Shown: in pieces, positions 7,211 to 15,904 of the stretch
Layout of the letters: each line of letters opens with the position of its first letter
Position numbering within the stretch: position 1 is the first letter of the stretch
From: Chloroflexota bacterium
GTDB lineage: Bacteria > Chloroflexota > Dehalococcoidia > Lucifugimonadales > UBA3495
Assembly: GCA_022566155.1 (NCBI GenBank)
Contig: JADFJS010000002.1
Span: 1 to 38,600, forward strand
Direction: 5' to 3'
DNA: 38,600 nt
The notes under the pieces: model-generated
Seen by the model: the letters and a program-made list of their open reading frames with translations, nothing else
Databases searched by the model: none
Told to the model about the DNA's origin: nothing
Program-made: the position numbers and the translations under genes

Positions 7211-7933
7211 GTGACTACAGGCGCAATGGCGGATGCGGGAGGGATAATATCCACCGGAAGTAGCGAGATAGACAAGAAGCTGGGCGGCGGGATCCCTGTC
7301 GGGTCCCTGGTTCTGCTGGAGGGACAATCCGACTCCGGCAAGAGCGTCGTGTCTCAGCATTTCACCCATGGCTCATTGAACACTAGAATGTCGGCCGCCT
7401 ACTACACCACGGAAAACACGGTCAAGAGCCTGATGACCCAGATGGCCTCCCTTAACCTGGACGTCACCGATTACTTTCTGTGCGACCGATTGAGAGTTTA
7501 CCCCCTGGAGATGTCATCCACTAAGGAAAACGACACCAAGGAGGCGTTCCGGGTTCTTTTGGACCACTTCGACAGTTTACCCGTCAGGTTCAAACTGACG
7601 ATCGTGGACAGCCTTACCGGCCTGGTTTCCCACAGCGACGACCGGGCCATCATCGACTTCTTTGCCTCTTGTAAACAGCTCTGTGATCGAGGCCGCACGA
7701 TTATCGCCGTGGTCCACTCCTACGCCTTCGACGACCGCATGTTGATTCGTATACGTTCGCTGTGCGATGCACACCTGGTCCTGAAGGTGGACCAGGTGGG
7801 AGAGCGGTTGATCAAGATTATGGAGGTAGCGAAAGTTCGAAATGCCGACCAGTCCACGGGAAACATTATCAGCTTCGATGTGGAACCGGGTATGGGCATG
7901 AAAATCATCCCAATCTCAAAAGCTAAGGCTTAG
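7211..7933 (+). CDS. arlH: ArlH (FlaH) KaiC-like ATPase of the archaellum
   Basis: 240 residues, the usual ArlH length. The RecA/KaiC fold is marked by GSSEIDKKLGGGIPVGSLVL, Walker A GQSDSGKS (residues 38-45, close to the archaeal GPNDSGKS form) and Walker B LTIVDS with Asp133. There is no second KaiC domain. In archaea ArlH binds ATP, forms a hexameric ring inside the ArlCDE or ArlX ring and regulates ArlI. The gene follows the stator genes by 79 bp and precedes arlI by 3 bp, the same order as in many euryarchaeal operons. Confidence 0.9.
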   Translation: MTTGAMADAGGIISTGSSEIDKKLGGGIPVGSLVLLEGQSDSGKSVVSQHFTHGSLNTRMSAAYYTTENTVKSLMTQMASLNLDVTDYFLCDRLRVYPLEMSSTKENDTKEAFRVLLDHFDSLPVRFKLTIVDSLTGLVSHSDDRAIIDFFASCKQLCDRGRTIIAVVHSYAFDDRMLIRIRSLCDAHLVLKVDQVGERLIKIMEVAKVRNADQSTGNIISFDVEPGMGMKIIPISKAKA

Positions 7934-7936
7934 ATC

Positions 7937-9661
7937 ATGCCTGCAGGTGCTTTGCCATTCCCGGCCCAAAAAGGACACTCCCATAAGGGAGGAATCAAGA
8001 CTTGCCCGATGTTCAAGATGTTGCCGGCGGGTCTGCAAGAGGAGGCCAAGAAAAATGAGTTTTTACTGGACTACATCCACATGCTGCCGATGGACGAGGT
8101 GGGCATCCCGGAATATTACCCCGAACTGAATCGGGGCTTGGGGGATCTAAAAGACCCCAACCTTATCTATCCGGTGGGGGAACAAACCTACATTCACATC
8201 TTTGCCGACCAGACCGATAGCCGCGACTACTACATCGCCATCGAGCCCGGGATGACGCTGGATATGGACAGCCTGATGGAGGCCCTTGAAGACCGCCTGG
8301 TTGACTACGTAGACGAGCTGGACGACTTGGATGGCGCCCAAACGGACCGGGGGCAGGTGCTGCGGAACATCCTCGCCAAGGCCTGCATAGTTGTCGATGC
8401 CAAAGACCTCAAATCTCAACGGAAAAAGAACGAGAAGAAGGCCGCTGCCAGACTTCCGGTCAGCAAGGCCGAAATGGCTTCGCTACGGTACCAATTGATA
8501 CGCGACAAAGAAGGCATGGGCGTGATGGAGCCGTTGATCCTGGACCCTTACATCGAGGATATAAGCTGCAGCGGCCTGGGCTCATTGTTCCTGGAGCACA
8601 AGATCTTCAAGAGCCTGAAGACCAACATTTCATTCGGGTCCTTAGACGAGCTGGACACCTTTGTGATCCAACTGTCCGAAAAGATTGGGAAACCAGTCAC
8701 CTACCGAAACCCCATTGTAGACGCCGTTCTTCCCGACGGCTCCCGCATCAATCTCGTCTTCGGCGCCGACGTCTCCAAGCGGGGCAGCAATTTTACTATT
8801 CGAAAGTTCTCAGCCGAACCGTTGAGCATGATTGAGTTGGTGGAGTTCGGAGGGCTGACCTATGAAATGGCCGCCTACTTTTCTCTCGCCATGCTCCACG
8901 GCATGAACATGTTCATTGCCGGGGAAACGGCCTCGGGGAAAACCACGCTGATGAACGCCGTGACGGTATTTCTCCATCCAAATTCCAAGATTGTCAGCAT
9001 TGAGGACACACCCGAACTTCAGGTCCCTCATCCCAACTGGATCCGGGAGGTGATCAGGGGTAAGGCGGGAGACGACTCCTCTTCTTCGGTTACCATGTTT
9101 GACCTGCTGCGGGCGGCCCTAAGGCAGCGGCCCAACGAGATCATTATTGGCGAGATCCGAGGCGAGGAAGGGGCGATCGCATTCCAGGCGATGCAGACCG
9201 GCCATGCCTGCATGGCTACTTTCCACGCGGCTTCGGTCGAGAAGCTGATCCAACGCCTTACCGGCAGCCCCATCAACATTCCCAAGACTTATATCGACAA
9301 CCTCAACTTGGTGGTCATTCAGAGCTTGGTACGCCTGCCCAACGGCAAGGATGGCCGCCGGATCCTCAGCATAAATGAGATCGTAGGCTACGATTCGGCG
9401 ACAGATTCCTTCTCTTATATCGAAGTTTTTCACTGGAACCCTGTGGATGATTCCTACGAGTTTACCGGTTACATGAACAGCTACCTGCTGGAGGAGGTCA
9501 TCGCCTTCAAATTGGGTCTCCCTCCTCATCGAAAACGTGAAATCTACAAGGAGCTCAGCCGAAGGGCCACCATCCTGCGTAAGCTAAAAGATCAGGGAGT
9601 CACCGGGTTCTATGACCTCTTCAAAGTCATCTCGCAAGCGTCCCGCCAAGGTATCTTCTGA
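7937..9661 (+). CDS. arlI: ArlI (FlaI) archaellum motor and assembly ATPase
   Basis: 574 residues. It shows the secretion-ATPase signature: N-terminal domain with EYYPELNRGLGDL, Walker A GETASGKTT (near residue 330), an Asp box around IVSIEDTPELQ, Walker B IIIGEIRGEE (near 402) and a His box (TFHAASVEKLIQRL). The region DPYIEDISCSGLG is the archaeal GspE/FlaI form rather than bacterial PilB, and the Cys-rich zinc segment of PilB is absent. The hexamer powers both archaellin assembly and rotation. The start is open: ATG 7937 lies 3 nt after arlH; ATG 8009 has a strong AAGGGAGGAA site but a long spacing of about 14 nt. The 3' end overlaps arlJ by 50 bp. Confidence 0.95.
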   Translation: MPAGALPFPAQKGHSHKGGIKTCPMFKMLPAGLQEEAKKNEFLLDYIHMLPMDEVGIPEYYPELNRGLGDLKDPNLIYPVGEQTYIHIFADQTDSRDYYIAIEPGMTLDMDSLMEALEDRLVDYVDELDDLDGAQTDRGQVLRNILAKACIVVDAKDLKSQRKKNEKKAAARLPVSKAEMASLRYQLIRDKEGMGVMEPLILDPYIEDISCSGLGSLFLEHKIFKSLKTNISFGSLDELDTFVIQLSEKIGKPVTYRNPIVDAVLPDGSRINLVFGADVSKRGSNFTIRKFSAEPLSMIELVEFGGLTYEMAAYFSLAMLHGMNMFIAGETASGKTTLMNAVTVFLHPNSKIVSIEDTPELQVPHPNWIREVIRGKAGDDSSSSVTMFDLLRAALRQRPNEIIIGEIRGEEGAIAFQAMQTGHACMATFHAASVEKLIQRLTGSPINIPKTYIDNLNLVVIQSLVRLPNGKDGRRILSINEIVGYDSATDSFSYIEVFHWNPVDDSYEFTGYMNSYLLEEVIAFKLGLPPHRKREIYKELSRRATILRKLKDQGVTGFYDLFKVISQASRQGIF

Positions 9662-11099
9662 TAACGCCGCAATCAGCTTCGATCTGCTGTCCAACCTCAC
9701 GTACATGGCCGCGTTGGCCACCGGCGGATCGGACCGCGACACGATTCTGAAATGGGCGATCAAGCAAGATTTCAAGACGGGCACCTTTTTCCGCCGCGTC
9801 TACCTCCTCTCCAAGCGGCTAGGGTTCGAGTACACCCGGTCATTTCGCATGGTTGCCGCCAAAGCCGGCGCCTCATCGGTAAAAAACCTTTTACTGCGGT
9901 TCGCGGGCGCCATCTCCTCCGGTGTCTCCGAGGCTGACTTTCTGGCCGAAGAGGCGAGGGTCGAACGGGACCTGTACATAAACGCCTATTACCGCAGCCT
10001 CGAAACCCTGACGAAGTGGGGAGATGCCTACGCGGCCCTGCTGGTGTCGGTTTCCCTGATAGTAGTAGTCGCGATGATGTCCACCATGATCAGCAACCTG
10101 GGTGCCACTTTCGTGATTATGCTTACCTCGACCATGGTCATGGTGTCTGCCTTTGGCGTATATATCATCTATCGGACCGCGCCATACGAAATCAAGACAT
10201 ATCAAAACAACCGTGGACCAGTGGAGAGGGTTTGGGCCAAGCGTCTGTTTTACGCGCTGGTACCCGCGAGTATCTTGATTGGCATATTTCTCGGCTACAT
10301 TTACGGCTTCCACTATTTCCTCTTCTCCTTGGGGATTGCTCTTTTCCCTTCGGGCTTCATGGCCTGGATGGACAATGGCAAGGTTAACCAGCGAGACCAG
10401 GAAGCCGCGACCTTCGTGCGTTCCCTTGGCAATGTAACAGCCTCCCTGGGCACTACGCTAGGCGCCGCATTGATAAAGATAGACCGGCGCTACCTGGGCA
10501 GTCTGGAACCGTCTATCAGACGTCTGCAAGTACGTCTTAGCAGGGGAATCAACACCCAAAAGTGTTGGGACGCCTTCCGGGACGAGGTGGGCAGCGAGCT
10601 GATGAACCGGACTTCGCGCATGTTTGTCGACGGTGTCAGCCTGGGTGGACCTCCGGAAAAGGTGGGCGCCATCGCGGCGGAATACTCCCAGGACGCCGCA
10701 ACCATGCGGGCCCGCCGCATGGTGTCGGCCGCTCCATTCTCCTTTCTAGTGATTCCCCTCCACTTCGCCATGACCGGGTTGATGACCTTCGTCCTGGAGA
10801 TAATCAGAGCGTTCAATACACGAATAGAGATCGCCTCGGCAGAGCTGGCAGCGCAGTCGGGCGACGGGGCAATGGGCCTGTTGCCGGACTTGCCGATCTT
10901 CCAGACTCAGGATATGACCTTGATGTCTAACATCACCCTGGTCGCTCTGATATCCATGACCGTATCCAATGCCCTGGCGCCCAAATTCGCGTTGGGGGGG
11001 CATTCCCTGATCGTCGGCGTATTCGGCTCGATCACCTGCTTGATGACGGCTTTCAACATGGCGGTGATCCCCCCCATTGCCGCCCAGGTGATGCTATAG
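9612..11099 (+). CDS. arlJ: ArlJ (FlaJ) archaellum membrane platform protein
   Basis: 495 residues. A cytoplasmic N-terminal region is followed by two T2SSF-type domains, each with helical hairpins, separated by groups of membrane helices (SLIVVVAMMSTM, SFGVYIIY, ALVPASILIGIFLGYIYG and four or more near the C-terminus). This double-domain, many-helix layout is that of archaeal FlaJ/TadC rather than bacterial PilC, which is about 400 residues with three spans. ArlJ holds ArlI at the membrane and seats the filament. The reading frame begins inside the end of arlI, so the two are probably translationally coupled. Confidence 0.92.
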   Translation: MTSSKSSRKRPAKVSSDNAAISFDLLSNLTYMAALATGGSDRDTILKWAIKQDFKTGTFFRRVYLLSKRLGFEYTRSFRMVAAKAGASSVKNLLLRFAGAISSGVSEADFLAEEARVERDLYINAYYRSLETLTKWGDAYAALLVSVSLIVVVAMMSTMISNLGATFVIMLTSTMVMVSAFGVYIIYRTAPYEIKTYQNNRGPVERVWAKRLFYALVPASILIGIFLGYIYGFHYFLFSLGIALFPSGFMAWMDNGKVNQRDQEAATFVRSLGNVTASLGTTLGAALIKIDRRYLGSLEPSIRRLQVRLSRGINTQKCWDAFRDEVGSELMNRTSRMFVDGVSLGGPPEKVGAIAAEYSQDAATMRARRMVSAAPFSFLVIPLHFAMTGLMTFVLEIIRAFNTRIEIASAELAAQSGDGAMGLLPDLPIFQTQDMTLMSNITLVALISMTVSNALAPKFALGGHSLIVGVFGSITCLMTAFNMAVIPPIAAQVML

Positions 11100-11201
11100 G
11101 GTCAACTCGAACCACCTTTTCGCCCATGTTGGGTCACCACCGAAGCAGTAGAGGCGCTGCCTCCGAACCAAACAGGTAATCAATGCGAAGGAGTATCAGA
11201 G

Positions 11202-11915
11202 ATGGGCCTACTGGGCAAGATTATCAAACGGCAGAGTGCCGAGGACGCGGAAGATCTTGACTTCGAAGAAGAATTAGTCGATTCCCTGGACATGCCTGAC
11301 GAGGAGAGTGGCTCCAGTACCGGAATCCTGGGTAAAGTCCTGAAGTGGCGCGGGAAGGGTGACTCGGAAGATGCGGACGAGGACGAGGAGCCGGACGAGA
11401 TAGAGGATACGGATGAGACGGAGGATGCGGACGAAACGGATTCTGATGAGTACCCCAGCAACGCCGACGCTGCCGGCACCGCGGAAGAGGACCCTCCTGT
11501 CCAGGTAGTACGGTTGGAAGGTATTCCAGATGTACACCCTGTCGGTGATTCAAATACCAACATGACGCCGGGGCGGGGACCCGGGGCTGCCGCGGGCGCC
11601 GGGGGATCCGCCGGGCCCAGCGCTGGGCAGGATCCCGCTGCGGATTCTTCCCTGGAAGACGGCAACAATGCTGCCGAATCGCCCATAGCTGAGGTGGATG
11701 ACGCCGAGGGGGATGACACTAAAGAAGGCGACTCCAAGCAAGGCGGCGCCAGCGTACCAGACCTCGGCATTTCTTTGGAAGATATATTTGGGGAGGAGGA
11801 GGAGGTAGACGAAGCCCTTCGAGACCTCGCCGACTTCGTGGAAGATGTCGCGGCCAAAGATTTGGCCAGCGACCTGCAAGAGTTCTTAGAAGAACTGGAA
11901 GCCAGGCAGAAATGA
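11202..11915 (+). CDS. Acidic low-complexity protein closing the archaellum operon
   Basis: 237 residues with GAAGGAG before the ATG. The N-terminus MGLLGKIIKR could form a short amphipathic helix. Residues ~15-90 are highly acidic and repetitive (DEDEEPDEIEDTDETED), the middle is Gly/Ala/Pro-rich and probably disordered, and the C-terminus (ISLEDIFGEEEEVDEALRDLADF onward) is a predicted helical segment that may be the functional part. I recognise no family. Same strand and 102 bp after arlJ, so it is likely in the operon; it may be a binding partner of the ArlCDE-like protein or a link to an unknown switch. This is inferred from position only. Confidence 0.7.
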   Translation: MGLLGKIIKRQSAEDAEDLDFEEELVDSLDMPDEESGSSTGILGKVLKWRGKGDSEDADEDEEPDEIEDTDETEDADETDSDEYPSNADAAGTAEEDPPVQVVRLEGIPDVHPVGDSNTNMTPGRGPGAAAGAGGSAGPSAGQDPAADSSLEDGNNAAESPIAEVDDAEGDDTKEGDSKQGGASVPDLGISLEDIFGEEEEVDEALRDLADFVEDVAAKDLASDLQEFLEELEARQK

Positions 11916-11970
11916 CGAAGCTATCGCAGGATAGCAGGGCGTTGACATGGTGCGCCGCCGAGGTGCAATC

Positions 11971-12000
11971 TTGACATAAAAATGCAGGCCTGAATATACT
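11971..12000 (+). promoter_or_regulatory. Sigma70-type promoter of glmS
   Basis: TTGACA (11971-11976), an 18 bp spacer and TATACT (11995-12000) form the best housekeeping promoter in the window. It lies about 95 bp before the glmS start. A second TTGACA at 11942 has no matching -10. The ~85 nt leader shows no glmS-ribozyme core that I can recognise. Confidence 0.8.
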
Positions 12001-12095
12001 AACCATAACAGGCCGGGGTTGGTATAAGACGGTTCTCGCCTTGGTCTGAGCCCTAATGCCGGACTGCTGTCCGAGTGGGTCTGCGAGGGGGAACT

Positions 12096-13958
12096 GTGTG
12101 TGGAATCGTTGGATACATAGGCCACCAGGATGCCTGGCCTATCATCCTTGAAGGGCTTCAGCGGCTGGAGTACCGGGGCTATGACAGCGCGGGTATCGCC
12201 ATCATAGACCATGCCGGAGAGTTACAGTTTCGGAAGACGGTGGGCAAAGTCAACGGGCTAATCTCCAACGGCCAAGAAGACTGGATCCAAGGCTCCATCG
12301 GTTTGGGGCACACCCGCTGGGCCACACACGGAAGACCGTCCCACGCCAACGCCCATCCCCATACCGATTGTAGCCGCCGCATCGCAGTGGTGCACAACGG
12401 CATCGTGGAAAATTTCCTGGAGCTCAAACGGGGTCTACTGGCCAGCGGCCATCGCTTCTCTTCCGAAACCGACTCCGAAGTTATCTCCCACCTCATCGAG
12501 GAGGGTATGGATCGGGGCCTCGATTTCGAGGCGGCGTTCCTTAACATGGGTCAAGCGGTGCAAGGCTCTTCGGCAATCACTGCCATGCTGCGTGGAGAGG
12601 AAGGCATGCTCTGCGCCCTCCGCCTGGGCTACGCCGGAGGGATCGTTGTGGCCCACCGGGAGAATCAAGGCATCATCGGCAGCGACCTGCCCGCGATCCT
12701 GCCACTGCTGCGCCTTCAACCCCTTGGGGAACCCGTCGGATTTCTAGACGCGGGTGAGATGGCTGTAGTTACCCGGGAAGGGGTCAAATACAGAGACCTG
12801 GCCGGGAACCACATAGACAAGCAGCTGCGCGTGGTCGTTCCGGAAGACGTCCTGATCGACAAGGGCGGCTATCGCCACTTCATGCTCAAGGAGATAATGG
12901 AGCAGCCCCAATCGGTGGCCGGCGCGTTAAGGGAACGGGTGGACTTCGAGGCGGGCCTGGTTGTGCTTCCGGATTTCCCTATCTCCGACCAGGATGTGAC
13001 CAACCTGCAGCGGGTGATGCTCATCGGCTGCGGCACCAGTCTCCACGCCGCCCAGGTGGGACGCCATCTGGTGGAGCGGCTGGCCGGCCTGCCCGCGGAG
13101 GCCGAAAGCGCCTCCGAGTTTCGCTACCGCGATCCTTACATCGACGAAAGGACCCTGGTGATCGCCGTTGCCCAGTCGGGCGAAACCGCCGACACCGTTT
13201 CAGCGATGCAGATGGTGCGTGAGAAGGGCGGACGGTTGATCACCATCTGCAATGTGGATGGCAGCCAGGCCACCCGTTTGGCCGAGGGCACCCTGCTGAT
13301 GCGTTCCGGCATCGAGATCGGTGTGGCCAGCACCAAGACGTTCATCACCGCGCTGACTCTGTTGAACCTGCTTGCCACCTATCTCGGTCAGGTCAGGGGA
13401 ACGCTGGACCGCCAGCAGTCACGCCAGATCGTGGATAGCCTGGCTCAATGTCCCCGGCTTATCGGCGAGATGCTGGCCGACACCACTTTGTACCAACGGC
13501 TGGCGCGGCGGTTTCATACCTACAACAATTTCCTATTTCTGGGCCGGGGAATCAACGCTCCCATCGCCATGGAGGGAGCGCTCAAGCTGAAGGAGATCAG
13601 CTACATCCACGCCGAAGGCTATCATGCTGGGGAGATGAAACACGGCCCCATCGCCCTCATCGACCAGGGGATGGCCACCCTGGCCCTGGCGCCTCGAGAT
13701 GCGCTATACGACAAGGTTGTGAACAATATCAAAGAGGTTAAAGCCCGGGATGGCGTGGTATTGGCCGTGGGCACCCAGGGCGATGAGGAGCTTGCCGGTA
13801 TGGTGGACGAAATGCTCCCCATCCCGGCTGCTCCCGAGATTCTCATCCCCTTGTTAGCCACCGTGCCTCTGCAACTGTTGGCCTACCACATCGCGCTGCA
13901 ACGGGGTTGCGATGTGGACCAGCCCCGCAACCTGGCCAAGACCGTGACCGTGGAGTAA
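12096..13958 (+). CDS. glmS: Glutamine-fructose-6-phosphate aminotransferase (isomerising)
   Basis: 620 residues from GTG 12096. This start is chosen because it puts Cys directly after Met (M-CGIVGYIG); the Cys becomes the N-terminal nucleophile of the Ntn-type glutaminase domain. GAGGGGG lies just upstream. The ORF track start at 12075 would bury it. After the glutaminase domain come two SIS sugar-isomerase domains (GCGTSLHAAQVGRHLVE; LGRGINAPIAMEGALKLKEIS) and the C-terminal PRNLAKTVTVE characteristic of GlmS. It makes glucosamine-6-phosphate for cell wall and glycan synthesis. Monocistronic, with its own promoter. Confidence 0.97.
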   Translation: MCGIVGYIGHQDAWPIILEGLQRLEYRGYDSAGIAIIDHAGELQFRKTVGKVNGLISNGQEDWIQGSIGLGHTRWATHGRPSHANAHPHTDCSRRIAVVHNGIVENFLELKRGLLASGHRFSSETDSEVISHLIEEGMDRGLDFEAAFLNMGQAVQGSSAITAMLRGEEGMLCALRLGYAGGIVVAHRENQGIIGSDLPAILPLLRLQPLGEPVGFLDAGEMAVVTREGVKYRDLAGNHIDKQLRVVVPEDVLIDKGGYRHFMLKEIMEQPQSVAGALRERVDFEAGLVVLPDFPISDQDVTNLQRVMLIGCGTSLHAAQVGRHLVERLAGLPAEAESASEFRYRDPYIDERTLVIAVAQSGETADTVSAMQMVREKGGRLITICNVDGSQATRLAEGTLLMRSGIEIGVASTKTFITALTLLNLLATYLGQVRGTLDRQQSRQIVDSLAQCPRLIGEMLADTTLYQRLARRFHTYNNFLFLGRGINAPIAMEGALKLKEISYIHAEGYHAGEMKHGPIALIDQGMATLALAPRDALYDKVVNNIKEVKARDGVVLAVGTQGDEELAGMVDEMLPIPAAPEILIPLLATVPLQLLAYHIALQRGCDVDQPRNLAKTVTVE

Positions 13959-14349
13959 CGACCGCTTCGATAGACGCCGGTTGAGCAATCTCCCCGGTCT
14001 CATCTCCGCATCCGGTTTCATCTCCGCACTTTGTTTCACCCACTCCCTGCCGGGACTCGCCAGAGTCGGGTTGCGGCACGAAAACTGCCTCTTTTCTGGG
14101 GACATACGCCCTCTGCCGGCCAAAATTCGTGTGAGCTTTCTACACCGACGAACTGCGCCAAAGTTCAAATTGACCGGTTTTTGGACCTTTTTCAGCAACT
14201 GCGTTATCATAACTGGACCGTGCTCACCGCTGATGACGCCGGAAATCCGTAAACGCGGGCGCACGAATGCTTGAACTATTGTTGGAGTGGTGAAATCATA
14301 TATGTAGGCAAAATCTGAGATGCTGCCGCGCACCTTTCGTGCCGGTTGA
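13959..14349 (+). other. Intergenic region between glmS and the TreT-like gene
   Basis: No gene supported. Two adjacent 18-bp units share TCATCTCCGCA (about 14000-14035). A possible promoter is TTGGAC (14181-14186) with an 18 bp spacer to TATCAT (14205-14210). The -10 lies inside the inverted repeat GTTATCATAAC, which could be an operator. No clear terminator for glmS was seen. Confidence 0.35.
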
Positions 14350-15663
14350 ATGAGGTTAACCATCCAGATGTATCACAAAGTCCTCCACCCGCCGGTGAGC
14401 ATCGACAGCTATCTTCCGTTCCTTTCTGACCAGTTTGCAGAAGAGCTAACCTCTCTTGCAAAGGAACTGGGTCACCTTCGGTTTGTGCACCTGAACAGCA
14501 CGGAAACCGGAGGTGGGGTGGCCGAGATCCTCCAGTCAATGGTCCCCCTGATGAACGCCCTGGGCATCGCCACGGAACGGATCGTAATTGACCCTCCCTC
14601 CGAATTTTTCCAGGTGACCAAGCGGATCCATAACCTGCTGCAAGGAGCGGAGGGCAGCCTATCGAAAGAGGAACTGGAGGTTTATTACGGAAGCGTCCGG
14701 CAAGTCGCCGACGATCTGCGCCGGCGGCCTGTGGCGGCCGACGTTTGGTTTTTCCACGATCCCCAGCTTCTTCCCCTGGCCGGGCTATTACCCCGGACGT
14801 CTCAGGAAATCCGCATCTGGATAGGGCACATAGACTTCACAACCCCCAATCCAAGCGTACTCGATACCTTGCTGCCGCTGGTCCATGATTACGACCGCCT
14901 GATCTTCTCGCTGCCTTCCTATGTACCAGCCCGGTTGAGCGAGACGCCACCGGTCTCCATCGCGCCCCCCGCCATCGACCCACTATCCGTTAAGAATGTT
15001 GCCCTGTCCGAGTCTGCGGCGGCCGATATAACCACCGCCCTGGGCATAGACCCGGCCAGGCCTCTGATCACCCAGGTTTCCCGCTTCGATCTGTGGAAGG
15101 ACCCCTGGGGAGTGATCGATGCCTTCCGGTTGGCCCGGAATCACGTGCCCGGGCTCCAACTTGCCCTGTTGGGATTGAGCCAAGCCACCGACGACCCCGA
15201 GGCGCTGGACGTTCTCGCCACCGTGTCTAACCACGCCGCGCAGGACCCTGACATTCACCTTTACTTCGATGCCAGCGTGCTAACCTGCTCGATCGACGAA
15301 GTCGTCAACGCCTTTCAAGTCGCTTCTCAGGTGGTGATCCAAAAGTCGACGCGGGAAGGCTTTGGTCTCACCGTAACCGAGGCCATGTGGAAAGCCAAAC
15401 CAGTTATCGGTGGCGACGTTGGGGGAATACGCATTCAGATCGATGACGCGGTCAACGGCTACCTGGTCAGCTCCCCGGAGGAGTGCGCCCAGCGTTTGGT
15501 GCAATTGTTGCAGGACCCTCAGTTGCGGGCCCGGTTGGGTGAAGCAGCGCGGGAGAGCGTTCGCGAGCGCTTCCTGATGCCGCGCCTGGCCTTCGACTAT
15601 CTTCAGGCGGCCAAAGCCCACGCCTTCAGTGCGGCCGAGACGGCCAGTACCCCGTCAACCTAA
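14350..15663 (+). CDS. GT4-family glycosyltransferase, trehalose synthase TreT-like
   Basis: 437 residues. The N-terminal half has LNSTETGGGVAEILQSMVP, the glycine loop and helix typical of TreT-type trehalose glycosyltransferring synthases, plus FFQVTKRIHNLLQG and WIGHIDFTTPNP, also typical of that group. The C-terminal Rossmann half has SRFDLWKDPWGVIDAF and the nucleotide-sugar site VIQKSTREGFGLTVTEAMW. TreT makes trehalose reversibly from NDP-glucose and glucose. Trehalose synthesis is the best guess, but related sugar transferases share these motifs. The start at 14350 has no clear ribosome site; ATG 14368 is an alternative. Confidence 0.7.
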   Translation: MRLTIQMYHKVLHPPVSIDSYLPFLSDQFAEELTSLAKELGHLRFVHLNSTETGGGVAEILQSMVPLMNALGIATERIVIDPPSEFFQVTKRIHNLLQGAEGSLSKEELEVYYGSVRQVADDLRRRPVAADVWFFHDPQLLPLAGLLPRTSQEIRIWIGHIDFTTPNPSVLDTLLPLVHDYDRLIFSLPSYVPARLSETPPVSIAPPAIDPLSVKNVALSESAAADITTALGIDPARPLITQVSRFDLWKDPWGVIDAFRLARNHVPGLQLALLGLSQATDDPEALDVLATVSNHAAQDPDIHLYFDASVLTCSIDEVVNAFQVASQVVIQKSTREGFGLTVTEAMWKAKPVIGGDVGGIRIQIDDAVNGYLVSSPEECAQRLVQLLQDPQLRARLGEAARESVRERFLMPRLAFDYLQAAKAHAFSAAETASTPST

Positions 15664-15904
15664 CGTCGTCCTGCGGTCAATCAAACTGTTGGTACGCGCC
15701 TACCGTCAAGGGAATGGACAAGCTCCTTGCCCATAACGGAGAAAGGATAGACCCAGCCTCTCTTGCCTCATGGATAGATCGTTGCCGTGTTGCCGCCGCG
15801 CTTCAGATGGGTTAGAGTCTTAGGGGCGTGCCACCTCGCACCGCCGTTTGGAATCCTGTTGGCGGTCTTGAAAACGCATACTACGGACAGCAGAGGTCTT
15901 CGCC

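Noticed and set aside
11180-11857. 225-aa Ser-rich - strand ORF opposite the acidic protein
   Set aside because: Mirror image of Asp/Glu codons; the + strand ORF has a good ribosome site and operon position.
12001-12095. glmS ribozyme
   Set aside because: The leader is only about 90 nt and does not show the conserved core I know; normal promoter and ribosome site suffice.
13981-14274. 97-aa ORF between glmS and the TreT-like gene
   Set aside because: No ribosome site, no family features, and it covers the probable promoter region.
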